This document shows, piece by piece, positions 21,812-31,570 of a stretch of DNA of 64,000 nucleotides. Within the stretch, counting starts at the first letter, position 1. Each line of letters starts with the position of its first letter. The position numbers and the translations under genes are program-made. The notes below the pieces were generated by a model. That model did not search any database. It saw only the letters and a list, made by a program, of their open reading frames with translations, and was not told where the DNA came from. Source of the DNA: Ctenosaura bakeri (lineage: Eukaryota > Chordata > Lepidosauria > Squamata > Iguanidae); NCBI GenBank assembly GCA_948474755.1, contig CAOLHI010000146.1, positions 372,001 through 436,000 on the forward strand, in the 5' to 3' direction.

Positions 21812-23691
21812 TATATATATAAACTCAAAACTTGCCCTTTTAGTTTAATACTCTACTCTCACAATATCTCTACCTAATTTGTTCCCCAATTTCAATAGAA
21901 AAAACAAAAATTCTTCTATAATCACATTTAAATTCACTGAGCCAGAATCAATCAAAGAATACCTCAAAGAAACTTAACACAGAAATATTACAATCAATAG
22001 AGGATTACAAAACCAAACCCCTTTCTTCAGTTTTTGAACTCTTTATGCCCAAAACCCAATTCTGTTTTTTATTGTTTCAACTACTCCAATAAACCCTCCT
22101 CCCTACTACCACTGCCCCCCAACTGCAATTTTTTTTCCCAACAAGTGGAATAATGAATTGGTAATGAACAAAAAAAACAGTCAAAAGAAGAAAAAAAGAA
22201 AGAAAAAGAAAAAAAAAAGATAGTATAAGGAAAAGAGGAAAAATGATATAAGCAACCCCAAAGCTCACATAAGATTGCACAGAGACTTATTGAACCCTTC
22301 TCCTTTCCCCCCATCTTCTTCTTTTTTTTAATTATCTTCTTCTATCCTTTATTATTATTTCCCCCAGCTGTCTTCCTCTTCCTCCAACTTCTGCTGTCTT
22401 TTCCCCTTCCCTCTGTCCTCTCTCTCTTCTCTGTCACTCAATTTCTGTCACTCGTCGCTCCACCTCCTCTCTTTTCTCTGTCAATCTTCCGTTCGTCCAA
22501 CCTCTCTTCTCCGTCGCTCCTCGCTCTCTCTCTTCCCTGTCACTCCATCCACTCTCTCTGAGCTCCGTCAGTTCGTCTGCCCTCTCTCTTCCGTCGCCTC
22601 ACCCACTCTGTCTCCTCCGTCACTCTGTCCACGTCTCTGTTGCTCATCACTCCATTCACTCTTCCTTCCCCATCACTCTCCGTTCCTTCCGTCAGTCCGT
22701 CACTCCCCTCCGTTAGTCCGTCACTTCATCCACTCTCTCTGCTCCGCTCTGCACAGTTCTGCCTTCTCTTCCACCCCCTCCGCTCTCTCTTCCTAGCATT
22801 CCATCATCCCGTCCACTCTCTCTTCCAACCTTCAGCACAGCTTCCCAATTCGCCAGCGAGGGGGGGGGCGGAGGAATCAAAGGAGACAAACCACTGAAGT
22901 TTTACTGAAGACAAACCGCTGGTATTTACTGAAGACGCTACCAGCACTGCGGGCACCACAGACGCTAGACAAAATGGCAATCTTTCACAAGCACCAGCTC
23001 CAGTCTAGTGCTCGCTCCAAAAAACAAACAAACAAAAAAAAAATCTTACCAAATAGGACACAAAAGGGTTCAAAAAAAGTCTCAAAAAGGCTCAAAAAAA
23101 GACTCAAAAAGAAAAATTTTAAGAGCACTACTCTCCCAACTCCTAAGTCCACCACACACAGTGGCTATAGAAATTACAGTCTTATAATCCTTTATAGCTG
23201 TTAAAAGCGCTGCCGCTCTGGGGGGGGTTATCCGATCGCTTCTTCACTTCTTCCCCCTTCTTTGTCTCACTGCCCCATCCCGGGCGTCACAGCGCCAAGA
23301 AAATACTGCTCTCCTTTAGGTAAGAAGTTACTTCTTCTTAACTCCAGTAAAAGTCCGTTAGGGAACTTACCAATGGTTCTTACTGCTATTTAAATGTAAT
23401 GCCGCTTCCTATAAACCGGTGGTGAGACAGCTAGCCTGTCCAGGCTCTCCAACGTGGTAATGGCGGCTCCGCAGTCCTTCCACCCGACTGTGCCTGAATA
23501 TTTCTTCTTCTTACTTCGCACTAAGGGTGGCAATGGACCCCCAACAAGCCTCCTCCATGATCCCTTTCCTCCAGGGATCAAATTCCTCCAATCAGATTTT
23601 AATTTCCAAGGAATTTCCCGACCACATCGGAATGGAATTCCACAGCCTCGTGGATTCCTACCTATTCACTGTCTCTCCTCCACCGGAAGTC
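21539..23691 (-). promoter_or_regulatory. L1 5' UTR (internal promoter region)
   Basis: A 2153-bp leader upstream of ORF1 in the element's direction. It holds an AT-rich part next to ORF1 with a (TA)n run at about 21782-21802, then a pyrimidine-rich plus-strand block (22360-22830) made of loose CTCTCTCTTCCGTCGCTC-type repeats with CpGs, then a more mixed 5' end. LINE promoters are internal and sit in this region. Only the ETS-like CCGGAAGT at 23683-23690 and the CG-containing ATGGCGGCT at 23460-23468 stand out as possible factor sites. Confidence 0.7.
22360..22830. repeat. Pyrimidine-rich degenerate tandem repeats in L1 5' UTR
   Basis: Many variants of TCCGTCACTCCGTCCACTCT and CTCTCTCTTCC follow one another with irregular spacing. 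The sense (minus) strand is therefore strongly purine-rich. Such repeats often vary in copy number between L1 subfamilies. Confidence 0.65.
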
Positions 23692-23942
23692 CAAGACTGT
23701 GAGCCTTTCAAGATCTGGTTCTGCATTTGTGGAACCTCTGGCTGGAAGAGGATCTCACCTGTTTTCATAAATGGTTGAGGACCAGCCATTGAGATGTGTT
23801 TAAGGTGCTGAAATGGGTAGCGACTGGTGGGGTGTTGGGGATTCCATGTGACGTATTGTTGTGCTTTTTTGTTTTAATGCCCTTGTCCCTGATTGTATAT
23901 GTTGTTGTTCTGCCCTTTGGTATAAAGGGCATTATAAATAAA

Positions 23943-23973
<31 letters not shown>

Positions 23974-23979
23974 GGGATT
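23692..23979 (+). mobile_element. L2-like LINE, 3' end after the L1
   Basis: Resumes the element broken at 15891. It begins with the second copy of the 18-bp duplication (23692-23709), then CTGGTTCTGCATTTGTGGAA, and ends GGTATAAAGGGCATTATAAA followed by (TTG)n at about 23943-23974. LINE 3' ends of the L2/CR1 group often end in such short tandem tails. Together with 15481-15891 it forms one nested, L1-split copy. Confidence 0.65.
23943..23974. repeat. (TTG)n microsatellite
   Basis: About ten TTG triplets at the 3' end of the L2-like LINE. Confidence 0.95.
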
Positions 23980-24209
23980 TCAATTACCTTAGCCGTACAT
24001 TTCTCTGTAGGATCAACATACTGCCCACATTGTTCAAACATAGGTTACTTTACAGGGCACATTATGAAAATTCCTATTTGTTTTCTTTTTCGGCATTCAT
24101 CAACAATCCTGCATACATTTTATTTATATTAAAAAGTGCTTGATAACTATGATAAAAATTCAAAGTAGGCTGAATCTCAAAATTAGTTATATTTTATAGA
24201 ACATCCATT

Positions 24210-24335
24210 CTTTTCATCACTCCCACATCCCAAAATATGGGATTTTTGTCATCTCATTCAGCAAAAGGCAAGGCTTGCAGACCTCAAATAAGGAACACCT
24301 CTTAAAATAAGAAAAACTTAGCAACCCTATCTTGG
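24210..24335 (-). repeat. Dispersed repeat, second copy (14.5-kb family)
   Basis: In reverse complement it reads AGGGTTGCTAAGTTTTTCTT, GGTGTTCCTTATTTGAGGTC, GCTGAATGAGATG and CCCATATTTTGGG. This follows the order of motifs seen at 14470-14820. It has no insert here, which shows the uninterrupted arrangement. Confidence 0.5.
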
Positions 24336-24598
24336 AAAAATGGTTAGAAAAATTGGTAAAAGAAAAGTGTCTCTGAGCATGTACATAGGATTTCTAGTAA
24401 GAGGAGATAAAATCCCTCTTTTAATCATGTACATGTCACATTATTTCATTAAAGTTAATTAATTAATTGAATGTTAATAGAAATTAGCTAAATAATTTTT
24501 ATTGGTTCACTGCTTTAATTCTTTAGTTGTATAAAACTTTGAAATAGCTCAGCCAGTACATTGCAAAAAGCCCGTAAGTCCATATACCCTGTAGGAAA

Positions 24599-24818
24599 CT
24601 AGCATGGCATAATGGTTTGAGTGTTCAGTTAGGACTCTGGGAGACTAAAGTTTGAATCCCCACTCAGCCATGGAAACCCACTGGGTAACCTTGGGCAAGT
24701 CACACTCTCCCATCCTCAGACGAAGGCAATGGTACACCACCTTAATAATTCATGCCAAGAAAATGTTGTCATAGAATTCCCATAAGCGAGAGTCAGTTTG
24801 AAGGCACACAACAACAAA
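24599..24818 (+). mobile_element. tRNA-headed SINE, near full length
   Basis: Head AGCATGGCATAATGGTTTGA (A-box-like), GGGAGACTAAAGTTTGAATC (B-box-like), middle CCACTGGGTAACCTTGGGCA, and end GTTTGAAGGCACACAACAAC. Same family as 1512-1743 in the opposite orientation. Confidence 0.85.
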
Positions 24819-26136
24819 TACATGGTCCTGTACTCCTGTCTAAGTTTTGGGGTATTTTGTGTCATATATATTGTGATGAGGAGACTGTCCTTTTGAGATG
24901 AACAATAACTCACTACAGATTTAAACTAGCATTTTTGCTGAAACTGTATTAATGCATGGTAAGCCCAGAAGACAATGAGAAATAAGGACCTAGTATTTTA
25001 CATCTCTAGATCATTTTTGGTGTCAGGTCTGCTGTGCTTTCCCTGCTATGTTTATGGCCATATGTTAGTGCTTTGGTGCTCTGCTGTGTAGGAGGAAGGA
25101 TGGGATGAGGTGATAGATGGGAACCTGGGAATCTGGGGATGTTTTGGTAATAATCTGTGATAAGAACAAAGAGCTGTGGCTGCAAGGTCATGCTGTTGGC
25201 AGGTTGAGTGGGAACATGGGAGAAGGGGAAAGTGAGCTGAGAAAAGTATTTTTTAAGTTATCAGCAAATGGGATCGCAGCATATGCTAATTTTGAAATGT
25301 AATTGCTCACATAGTACTGCAAGTCCAGTAGTTCTTTAGTCTTGTCAATTGCTAAGGTGTGCAGTTGTTTTCTTTGATGTTCCTGAATACAGCTTTTGAA
25401 ACTCCTAAACCTAATTACTCAAACTTAGAGCTATTCTGTACATCACATTTAGGCCCCAAATCATACATTTGCACATGTCTTCTATTATAGTGCTACTGGT
25501 GCCAATCCTGAGCCTTTGGCTGGCAGTCCCTGGCAGGTTTTCAGGAAAGGAAGAAACAAGTATAGCCAGCAAGTAAAAATATGGTGCCATCCCAGGCACA
25601 CTGGAAAAAATATAATAATTGCTGGTCCCATATATCAGATAAACTGAGTATCACTGCTCTGTCAGATGGAATGACTCCCAACTGGCTGAAAATTTAATGT
25701 GTATAGAGGCCATTTTAATATGGTATAGAATGATAATAATAGCTAAATTAGGCTCAAGAGAATGAGGGTAGCCTGGCTGACTATGTATCAAGGGAACTGA
25801 TATCAGTGATTGATATCAATGAGGCCATTCATAAGTTTGCAGCTTTGAAGACCAGGAAAGGAAAATTCTGATTTAGTTGAGATGTCCATTAAGTGCTGAA
25901 ATGCTTGTGTATTTGTTGCTGCATGTTTGTCTGTTTATAGGTATTACTTCATTTAGGAGTAAATTTCCATATGCATTTCTCTACAACTTCTACATTATCT
26001 GGGCTATTATTGTATCAACATAACACATATAATGTTAAGTTTAATGATAAAATGAACATAATTTTGATATTATAATTTAAAGGTGTAATTTTAATCTTCC
26101 TGGTTGATTATGTCACTACTATTGCCATTACATTCA
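24819..26136. other. Unique DNA, no gene seen
   Basis: Only short chance frames. A direct pair TGATATCA near 25800-25820 is the sole local pattern noted. Confidence 0.5.
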
Positions 26137-26282
26137 GTGACGTATGGGAATTACAACTTACAGGTACATTTTTTTTTTTTTTTACTAAGTATTCTGTATG
26201 GTTTGGTATGGGAGGAAGTCTGGGGGCAGGGGTAACACCATGAGCTACTGTGATGGATGACACCAATCCTAGTGACCCCACT
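26137..26282 (-). mobile_element. CAGTG-ended MITE-like repeat
   Basis: The minus-strand left end is CAGTGGGGTCACTAGGATTG, continuing GTGTCATCCATCACAG. The opposite end reads CAGTGACGTATGGGAATTAC on the plus strand. Similar CAGTG(G/A) ends suggest a hAT-type MITE. A 15-base T run sits inside. Flanks do not show an 8-bp duplication. Confidence 0.45.
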
Positions 26283-27308
26283 GTCCAGAGGCTCTGGACT
26301 CTTGACTGCAACAGAGTGGGCATAAACTGATTTAGGAGTAGTTTTTGTTGATATTTGTTTATTACCACATCTGGCAGAGCCGTAAACAGTACAAAGCTTT
26401 TGGTTGAAATAAGGTGGTAGAATCAACTAACAAAAGAAGTCAGAATGTGATTAAGTAATACTGGAGTAAAAGTAAAGCATTTTGAGACATAGTAGAGAAA
26501 TGGTTATACCAGTATTTGTGTACACACTGTGAGAAGGCTGATTTGGACAGTGGATTCCATAACTGCACAGCTTTAATCAGACAGTACCAGGTATTCAAAA
26601 AAGGGTGATCTTCAAGTAGTGAAAGGTAGGTTGATAGATAATGGATAGACAGACAAAATATATTATTTTTGTACCCTGGGATAGGTATTGGCTTCCATGT
26701 GAGTGAGACAATCTAATCTGAGTTTTAGTCAGTACTTTAAAGGAACTATCAATGGTGCTGAACCTATTTTTTGAGACCCCTCACAGGGAAGCAACCAACA
26801 CTGTAACCATTTTTCAAAAATAAAAGCACAGAGTAGCTTACAAATGCAAACAATACAAATATAATAGAAGCAGCAATGGAATCCTATGAATCATGCTGAT
26901 CTTGCTAAACCACAACTCTTACTATAGAAAAGAAACCTCACCAACCAGAGCATGCTTGAAAATGCTAAATGCTAGTAGTCTCTATTCTGATCAGCATCCT
27001 CTAGTGTTTCACAGAAAAACCCCAGAAAACTCTTGTATACAATGAATCACTTCCTTAGTACTGCCCCCACCCATTCATAAAGCGAAACATGTGTTTTTTC
27101 ATCTAATATTCATTAAGAGCTTGTTTTAAAAAAAACCCTTTCAGAATAGGCAGCCAAAACAACACAATTGATGCAGATAGGGGAAAATATCAACAGGTTT
27201 GGGGAATCCTAAAGTGTCCCAAAGCATGCAAAATCTTTAGGAAAAAGAAGCCCAAAAGCAGAAATGGCAGGGGCAGGAACCCTGAACAGTCCAATGCTAA
27301 CTGAGCAT
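26283..27308. other. Unique DNA, no gene seen
   Basis: No recognisable gene or repeat. Mixed AT-rich sequence. Confidence 0.5.
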
Positions 27309-27424
27309 GGACATGGACAATTGGCCTCAACTCAATTGTCGCCTTGAATCAGTTAGTAATTCAAAATCTATGTTGGTTCTATTAATTGGGTCTGCTCTAG
27401 TTGAGACTAATACCTGAATTTAGG
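27309..27424. mobile_element. ~115-bp MITE, TGGCCTAAATCCAATTG family
   Basis: Left end TTGGCCTCAACTCAATTG. The right end in reverse complement is AGCCTAAATTCAGGTATTAG. The middle has GGGTCTGCTCTAGTTGAGAC, shared with 31063-31196 and 42830-42961. Confidence 0.45.
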
Positions 27425-27799
27425 CTGTAAAATGTTAATGGACTGCTAGGAGGACAGAGAAGAGAAAACCAGATGGAAAAGGGAATGGAATAGAATATCC
27501 TTAGAAAGGGCATTCTTGGCTGATTAGATTTTTCGAGAAGGTTTACTGTTTACCGTAACATTTAGTTGCATGTTCCACTTGTGTTGAATAGAGCATTTAC
27601 CTATGAGAACAGATCTCATTGTTCATATTCTATGATCAATGGCAGTCCAAGTTTTCCTGCTATATGAAATGGAAGAAAAATGGTGGCTATCCACTCATAC
27701 CTCATTATTTCTTCATCTTTTGGCTGAAACCATTTCAAACTGGCTTCAGGCCTGTCTATGAAAAAGAGATGGCTTGGGTGACCTTGTTGGGACAACCTA

Positions 27800-29122
27800 C
27801 ATGGGGAATTAGGCATGAGTAGTGTGTCCCTGTTGATTGTGCCAGACATTTCTGTGGCTTTCAATACCGTTCTCCACAGTATCCCTCAGGACAACTTTTC
27901 TAGGAAGAGAACTGGAAGCACTGGAAGGGTAAATCTAGACATTGCTGCTGCTGGGCTTCTGTGTAATGCCATGAATATTGGCCTGTGGAATATATTAGAG
28001 TTCCATTCTGTTCCCCATGCTATTTAACATAACAGATGTCACTGTCAGAAGAAGCCATTCAGAATTTGGGGATTCACTGTCATTGGCGTATTTATGACAC
28101 TCAATTCTATTTTGTCACTTCCATCTCAATGCAGGGAACATGTTTTCATTCTAAATTAGTATCTGTAATCAGTAATGGATTGGAGGAGAGTGAACAAAAT
28201 GAAGTCTAATCTGGACAACATAGAGATATTCTTGGTCAGTCAAAAGACAGACCAGGGAATAGAAATTAAGCATGTGCTAGATGGGATTACAGTCTCCCTG
28301 AACACACAGCTTTACAGTCTGCTTGTATGTCTGGATTCAGTCCTCAGCCTGGCTGCTCAGGCTTTTGAAGCATCTAGGAATACATTTGCACAGTTAAAGT
28401 TAGCACACCAGCTGTGTCCATTCCTAGATACATCTGATCTGGCCACAGTGACACATGCCTTAGTTACATCCCATTTGGATTACTGTAATATGATCTCTAA
28501 GGTGTTGTTTTAGAAGAGTGCTCAGAAACATCAGCAGGCCCAAAGAATATACAAATCTTTCCTTAAAGCAGCTCCGTTGGTTACCTCCATCCCCAATCAA
28601 AAGTCTAAGTACTGGTTATGACCTATGAAGCCCTCTATAGCCTCTTATCAAGGTTCTGAAATACTATGTTCTCCTGAGCAAGCATGCTTGTGCTTTAAGC
28701 TCTTCAGTGCAGGCTGTTCTCTCAGACCCACCTCCCTTACAGGCATATTCTCTAGAGAAAATATGAGAGAAGTTGTTCTTGATGGCTGCTCTCACACTTT
28801 GAAATTCAATTCTTAAGGAGTCCAGACTGGTTTCCTCCTTATTTTCCTTCTGCTGGCAGGTGTGTTTTTCTTGTTTGTTTTGTTTTGTTTTTTTAAATTT
28901 TCAACGTACATATTATTTAAAAGGACATAGCTTTCAAATGTGCAGTTTTTATTTCTTGCTGTTTTACTGGATACTGTGGGTTCTACATTGTTGTTTAATT
29001 CTATAGAAAATTTATTTACTTTTTAATGATAACTTTATGTTTTATCCCTGAGTCCCAGTTTTGGGGGGAAATGGGAAATGAATGAATGAATGAATGAATG
29101 AATGAATGAATGAATGAATGAA
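27800..29122 (+). pseudogene. L2-like LINE, decayed reverse transcriptase and 3' end
   Basis: Pieces in different frames match the L2-group reverse transcriptase in order. VPDISVAFNTVLHSI at about 27840 corresponds to the DLSAAFDTVDH motif. AHQLCPFLDTSDLATVTHALVTSHLDYCNMI at about 28415-28500 corresponds to the LSRLDYCN region. Then comes the decayed tail with TATGAAGCCCTCTATAGCCT. The copy ends in (AATG)n at 29077-29122. Several stops and frameshifts show it is dead. The RT Asp box is not preserved in a usable frame. Confidence 0.6.
29077..29122. repeat. (AATG)n microsatellite
   Basis: About eleven AATG units. It probably grew from the 3' tail of the L2-like LINE. Confidence 0.95.
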
Positions 29123-30120
29123 TAACACCACCGTCTTCCATTCCTCCTCACCTGCTATGCTTCTTCACAAAAAATTCTTCCCAGTCTTCTCCTTAGGTGT
29201 TCACCTCTTCAACTCTGCTTCCTCACCTCTCTCCCTTTCTTGCTTCTTGCTCCTTGAGGGAAAGGCAAGGTTCTTTTGGGGAAGCAAGGGGGGCTGTGAG
29301 AGGAGCAGACAGTGCAATTCACCATACCTTCTGTGCCACAACCTTACTCTTTCTAATGGACAAGCTGACCCTTTGGAGAACAGCTGAAGCTCAAACACAC
29401 TCTTCAGCAAGATATGAGAGATTAAACTTCTAAAAACTAGGGCAGGGGAGACTTTACAGTTCATGCTAACAATATTTTACAGTGACATCTCCACTTGCTG
29501 CTCCTCAATGGCAAAATAAAGAAAAAACTGAGTGCATTTATTAGGAACAGCAGGCCATCACTGGTTAAGAGAGACATATAGCTTATATTGGAATGCACAC
29601 CATCTTCCTGTGTTTCACCTCTACAACGGATTGACCATGATTAGCTGCTTTGGACAATTAGATCAAGAGTTAGCCACATTTAGAACAGAAATATTTAGTC
29701 ATCATGACTAACTTAAATACCACTGATTGCAATGACTCTACTAAGTATGAGTAAGTTGGGATTCATTCCAATATGTATATTAATACTTCCACAAATCTTT
29801 CAGAGTAGACAGCTGATAAGAAAGGAACCATCTGAGAGTATCTACATCATCCCCCAGCTTAATCATATAAAGATTTTCCTGGACAAATTAACCTGTATTC
29901 ATGTAATAAGGCTAGTTAATACATTCATTCCCTATAGAGGCATGCTTAGTACAGGTTAAGAAATTGCTTTTCCAACTTAGACTAAAATTGGTTGTGAGCC
30001 AGCTGAATCTAGTTTTAAAAAGAGATGCTATTTTAGTTAGCTGAATTCAGTAATCACATGCAGGTTGAGAGCAAGAAAACTAGGAGGTCTTCAGAGAGAG
30101 GAAGAGAGGGAGGGAAAGAT
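29123..30120. other. Unique DNA, no gene seen
   Basis: Short open frames on both strands at 29118-29464 have no recognisable domain. Otherwise AT-rich unique sequence. Confidence 0.5.

Positions 30121-30181
<61 letters not shown>
30121..30181. repeat. (GATA)n microsatellite
   Basis: Fifteen uninterrupted GATA units. Confidence 0.97.
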
Positions 30182-30182
<1 letters not shown>

Positions 30183-30472
30183 CAGATTTTTTTTAAAAAA
30201 ACTATATCAATATTTTGACCTTTGATTGCAATGTTATCATATCAAATCAATGTTTTCAATCCTTTCTACCTAAAATTTCTTGACCTACAGGTAGATGGTC
30301 TAGTAACTCAAGTTCTCATTTCATCCAGGCTGTCTACATTGTCTTTTGCAATATTGTTTGCATGGGAAGAAAATTACTTCACCACCTACTTCTTAAGAGT
30401 GTTAAACAGGAATCTTATTTCTCATTTCCAGTTTCTTGCTCTCTCTTTCTCTCTCTCTCTCCTGTCTTGCAG

Positions 30473-30553
30473 ATTATTTAAGCGAGCTGACTAATCAAGC
30501 CATGAGTGCCACGGGAATAACCATCTGACGTTGTTGAATGATGGTTGGCACAG
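30473..30553 (+). other. Candidate 81-nt exon or conserved element
   Basis: A long pyrimidine tract (TTCTTGCTCTCTCTTTCTCT onward, 30432-30469) ends in CTTGCAG, a strong splice acceptor. At 30551-30558 CAGGTAAT forms a good splice donor. The segment between them is 81 nt. One frame, entered in phase from the acceptor, reads YLSELTNQAMSATGITI then stops, so it could be a terminal coding or untranslated exon. Nothing around it was recognised as a gene. The sequence just downstream is rich in ATTGATTA-type motifs, so it could instead be a conserved non-coding element. Confidence 0.3.
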
Positions 30554-30886
30554 GTAATTGCTGATTGGATTGAAATTGATTACCATTATTCACTGGCACA
30601 GGAAAAGCTAACGAAGATTCACTGGCCACCATCCAGTGCACAGTTAGATGTGCTTAAATCCCATTGGCAATAGCTGCAGTGTCATCAAGATCACAAGAAA
30701 AGATGGAACCAGTAGAACACACTCAACATGAAAGTGTTTTCAAAGCAAGTACTCTGCATGCTGGGATGTTCAGATCCTTCTCTGGAAACTGTTTAACTTC
30801 TTGTAGTCAAGAAAGGTGAACCTAGTACAGAACACAGAGAGCAGGATGTCAAGTAATGTATATATTGTACTACTTTGAAACAATGG

Positions 30887-31055
30887 CACTGGTTGTCTAC
30901 TGGCTACTGAGCGAAATTCAAGGTCTTGATGTTGCATAAAGCCCTGGACATTTGGGGGACTTTAGTTCAAATTTCATTACTAATCCCAACTAACAATCCA
31001 TCCTACGATAGAGAAAATTATCACACAGATCAGTATCAAAGAAGTCAACCTGCCT
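30887..31055 (+). pseudogene. L2-like LINE reverse transcriptase remnant (5' part)
   Basis: GCACTGGTTGTCTACTGGCT and AAATTCAAGGTCTTGATGTT translate as HWLSTGY and AKFKVLMLHKALD, matching LHWLPVxxRxxFKxLxLxxKAL of L2-type LINEs. The copy is decayed and is interrupted at 31063 by a MITE. Confidence 0.5.
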
Positions 31056-31062
31056 GGTTACC

Positions 31063-31196
31063 TGGGTCTAAATCCAATTGCTTCACAAATAGAATAAACT
31101 CATATAATCAATTGCTAAATTGTAAGCCAGCGCTTATTTAAATCTCATTGACTCAGTAGGTCTACTCTCACTGGGATGAAATTAGATTTAGACCCA
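31063..31196. mobile_element. 134-bp MITE with 7-bp duplication
   Basis: Ends TGGGTCTAAATCCAATTG and, in reverse complement, TGGGTCTAAATCTAATTTC. Both sides are flanked by GGTTACC (31056-31062 and 31197-31203). Removing the MITE rejoins the L2-like frame as CCTGGTTACCTGACGG. Relatives are at 27309, 42830 and 59645. Confidence 0.7.
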
Positions 31197-31364
31197 GGTT
31201 ACCTGACGGTTTGTCTTCCTCCAAAGAGACCTGTGTGATCGCTCTGCTCATCAGAGGTTTTGTTGGTTCTTTGGCATCTGACAGATTGCTATCTGATATG
31301 AACCCAGAAAAGAGCCTTACCTGTTTTTACCCCACATTTTGGAATCCCCTCCCATCTGATAGGG
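31197..31364 (+). pseudogene. L2-like LINE remnant (3' part)
   Basis: Continues the copy split by the MITE. The frame gives GYLTVCLPPKRPV, then a stretch with CYPTFWNPLPSD, the LWNSLPxxxR-like end of L2-group reverse transcriptases. Confidence 0.5.
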
Positions 31365-31570
31365 GGAAGGTGTTAATGGCTCTCTGGCAGAGCAGACAAT
31401 GGGGTCTGGAACAGGCTAATGGGCTTAGCATTAGGTAACAAAGCATTGATGGGAATCATGATACTTTCATAATGTCTGGGTAGGTGAGGAAACAAGGGAG
31501 AATTCTGGCAGGGAGAAAAACAGGTTGATGACCATTGGTGTGCTAATGTGCTGTAAAGTTGAGTCATTGA
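31365..31570 (-). repeat. Relative of the possible LTR at 7.7-8.25 kb
   Basis: In reverse complement it reads TACCTAATGCTAAGCCCATT, then CCATTGTCTGCTCTG and AGAGAGCCATTAACACC. This parallels CACCTAACAATAAGACCATT, TCATTGTCTACTCTG and GGAAAGCCATTCACACC at 8090-8165. Only about 80 bp align by eye, so the shared family is tentative. Confidence 0.35.

Larger units (their letters stand above)
15892..23691 (-). mobile_element. Apparently full-length L1 LINE, 7.8 kb
   Basis: The element is bounded by a perfect 18-bp duplication and is read on the minus strand. In its own direction it has a 5' UTR (23691-21539), ORF1 (21538-20329), a 48-bp spacer, ORF2 (20280-16505), a 3' UTR of about 0.6 kb, and an AAT-triplet and A-rich tail (15892-15915). 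L1 elements copy themselves by target-primed reverse transcription, which gives such duplications and A-rich tails. At 7.8 kb it is longer than the usual 6-7 kb, mainly because of its 2.15-kb 5' UTR. It landed in an L2-like LINE. Both ORFs carry a few disabling changes, so it is probably inactive but fairly recent. Confidence 0.95.

Noticed and set aside
18140..21848. Plus-strand open frames opposite the L1
   Set aside because: Shadows of the minus-strand L1 ORF1 and ORF2.
24599..24690. Functional tRNA gene
   Set aside because: A- and B-box-like motifs are present but no cloverleaf is intact, and the sequence continues into a SINE body.
28175..28513. Host gene with a 112-codon frame
   Set aside because: The frame carries the SHLDYCN motif of an L2-like reverse transcriptase, so it belongs to a dead LINE.
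30121..30181. CRISPR-like array
   Set aside because: A simple GATA microsatellite with no spacers. The genome is clearly vertebrate.
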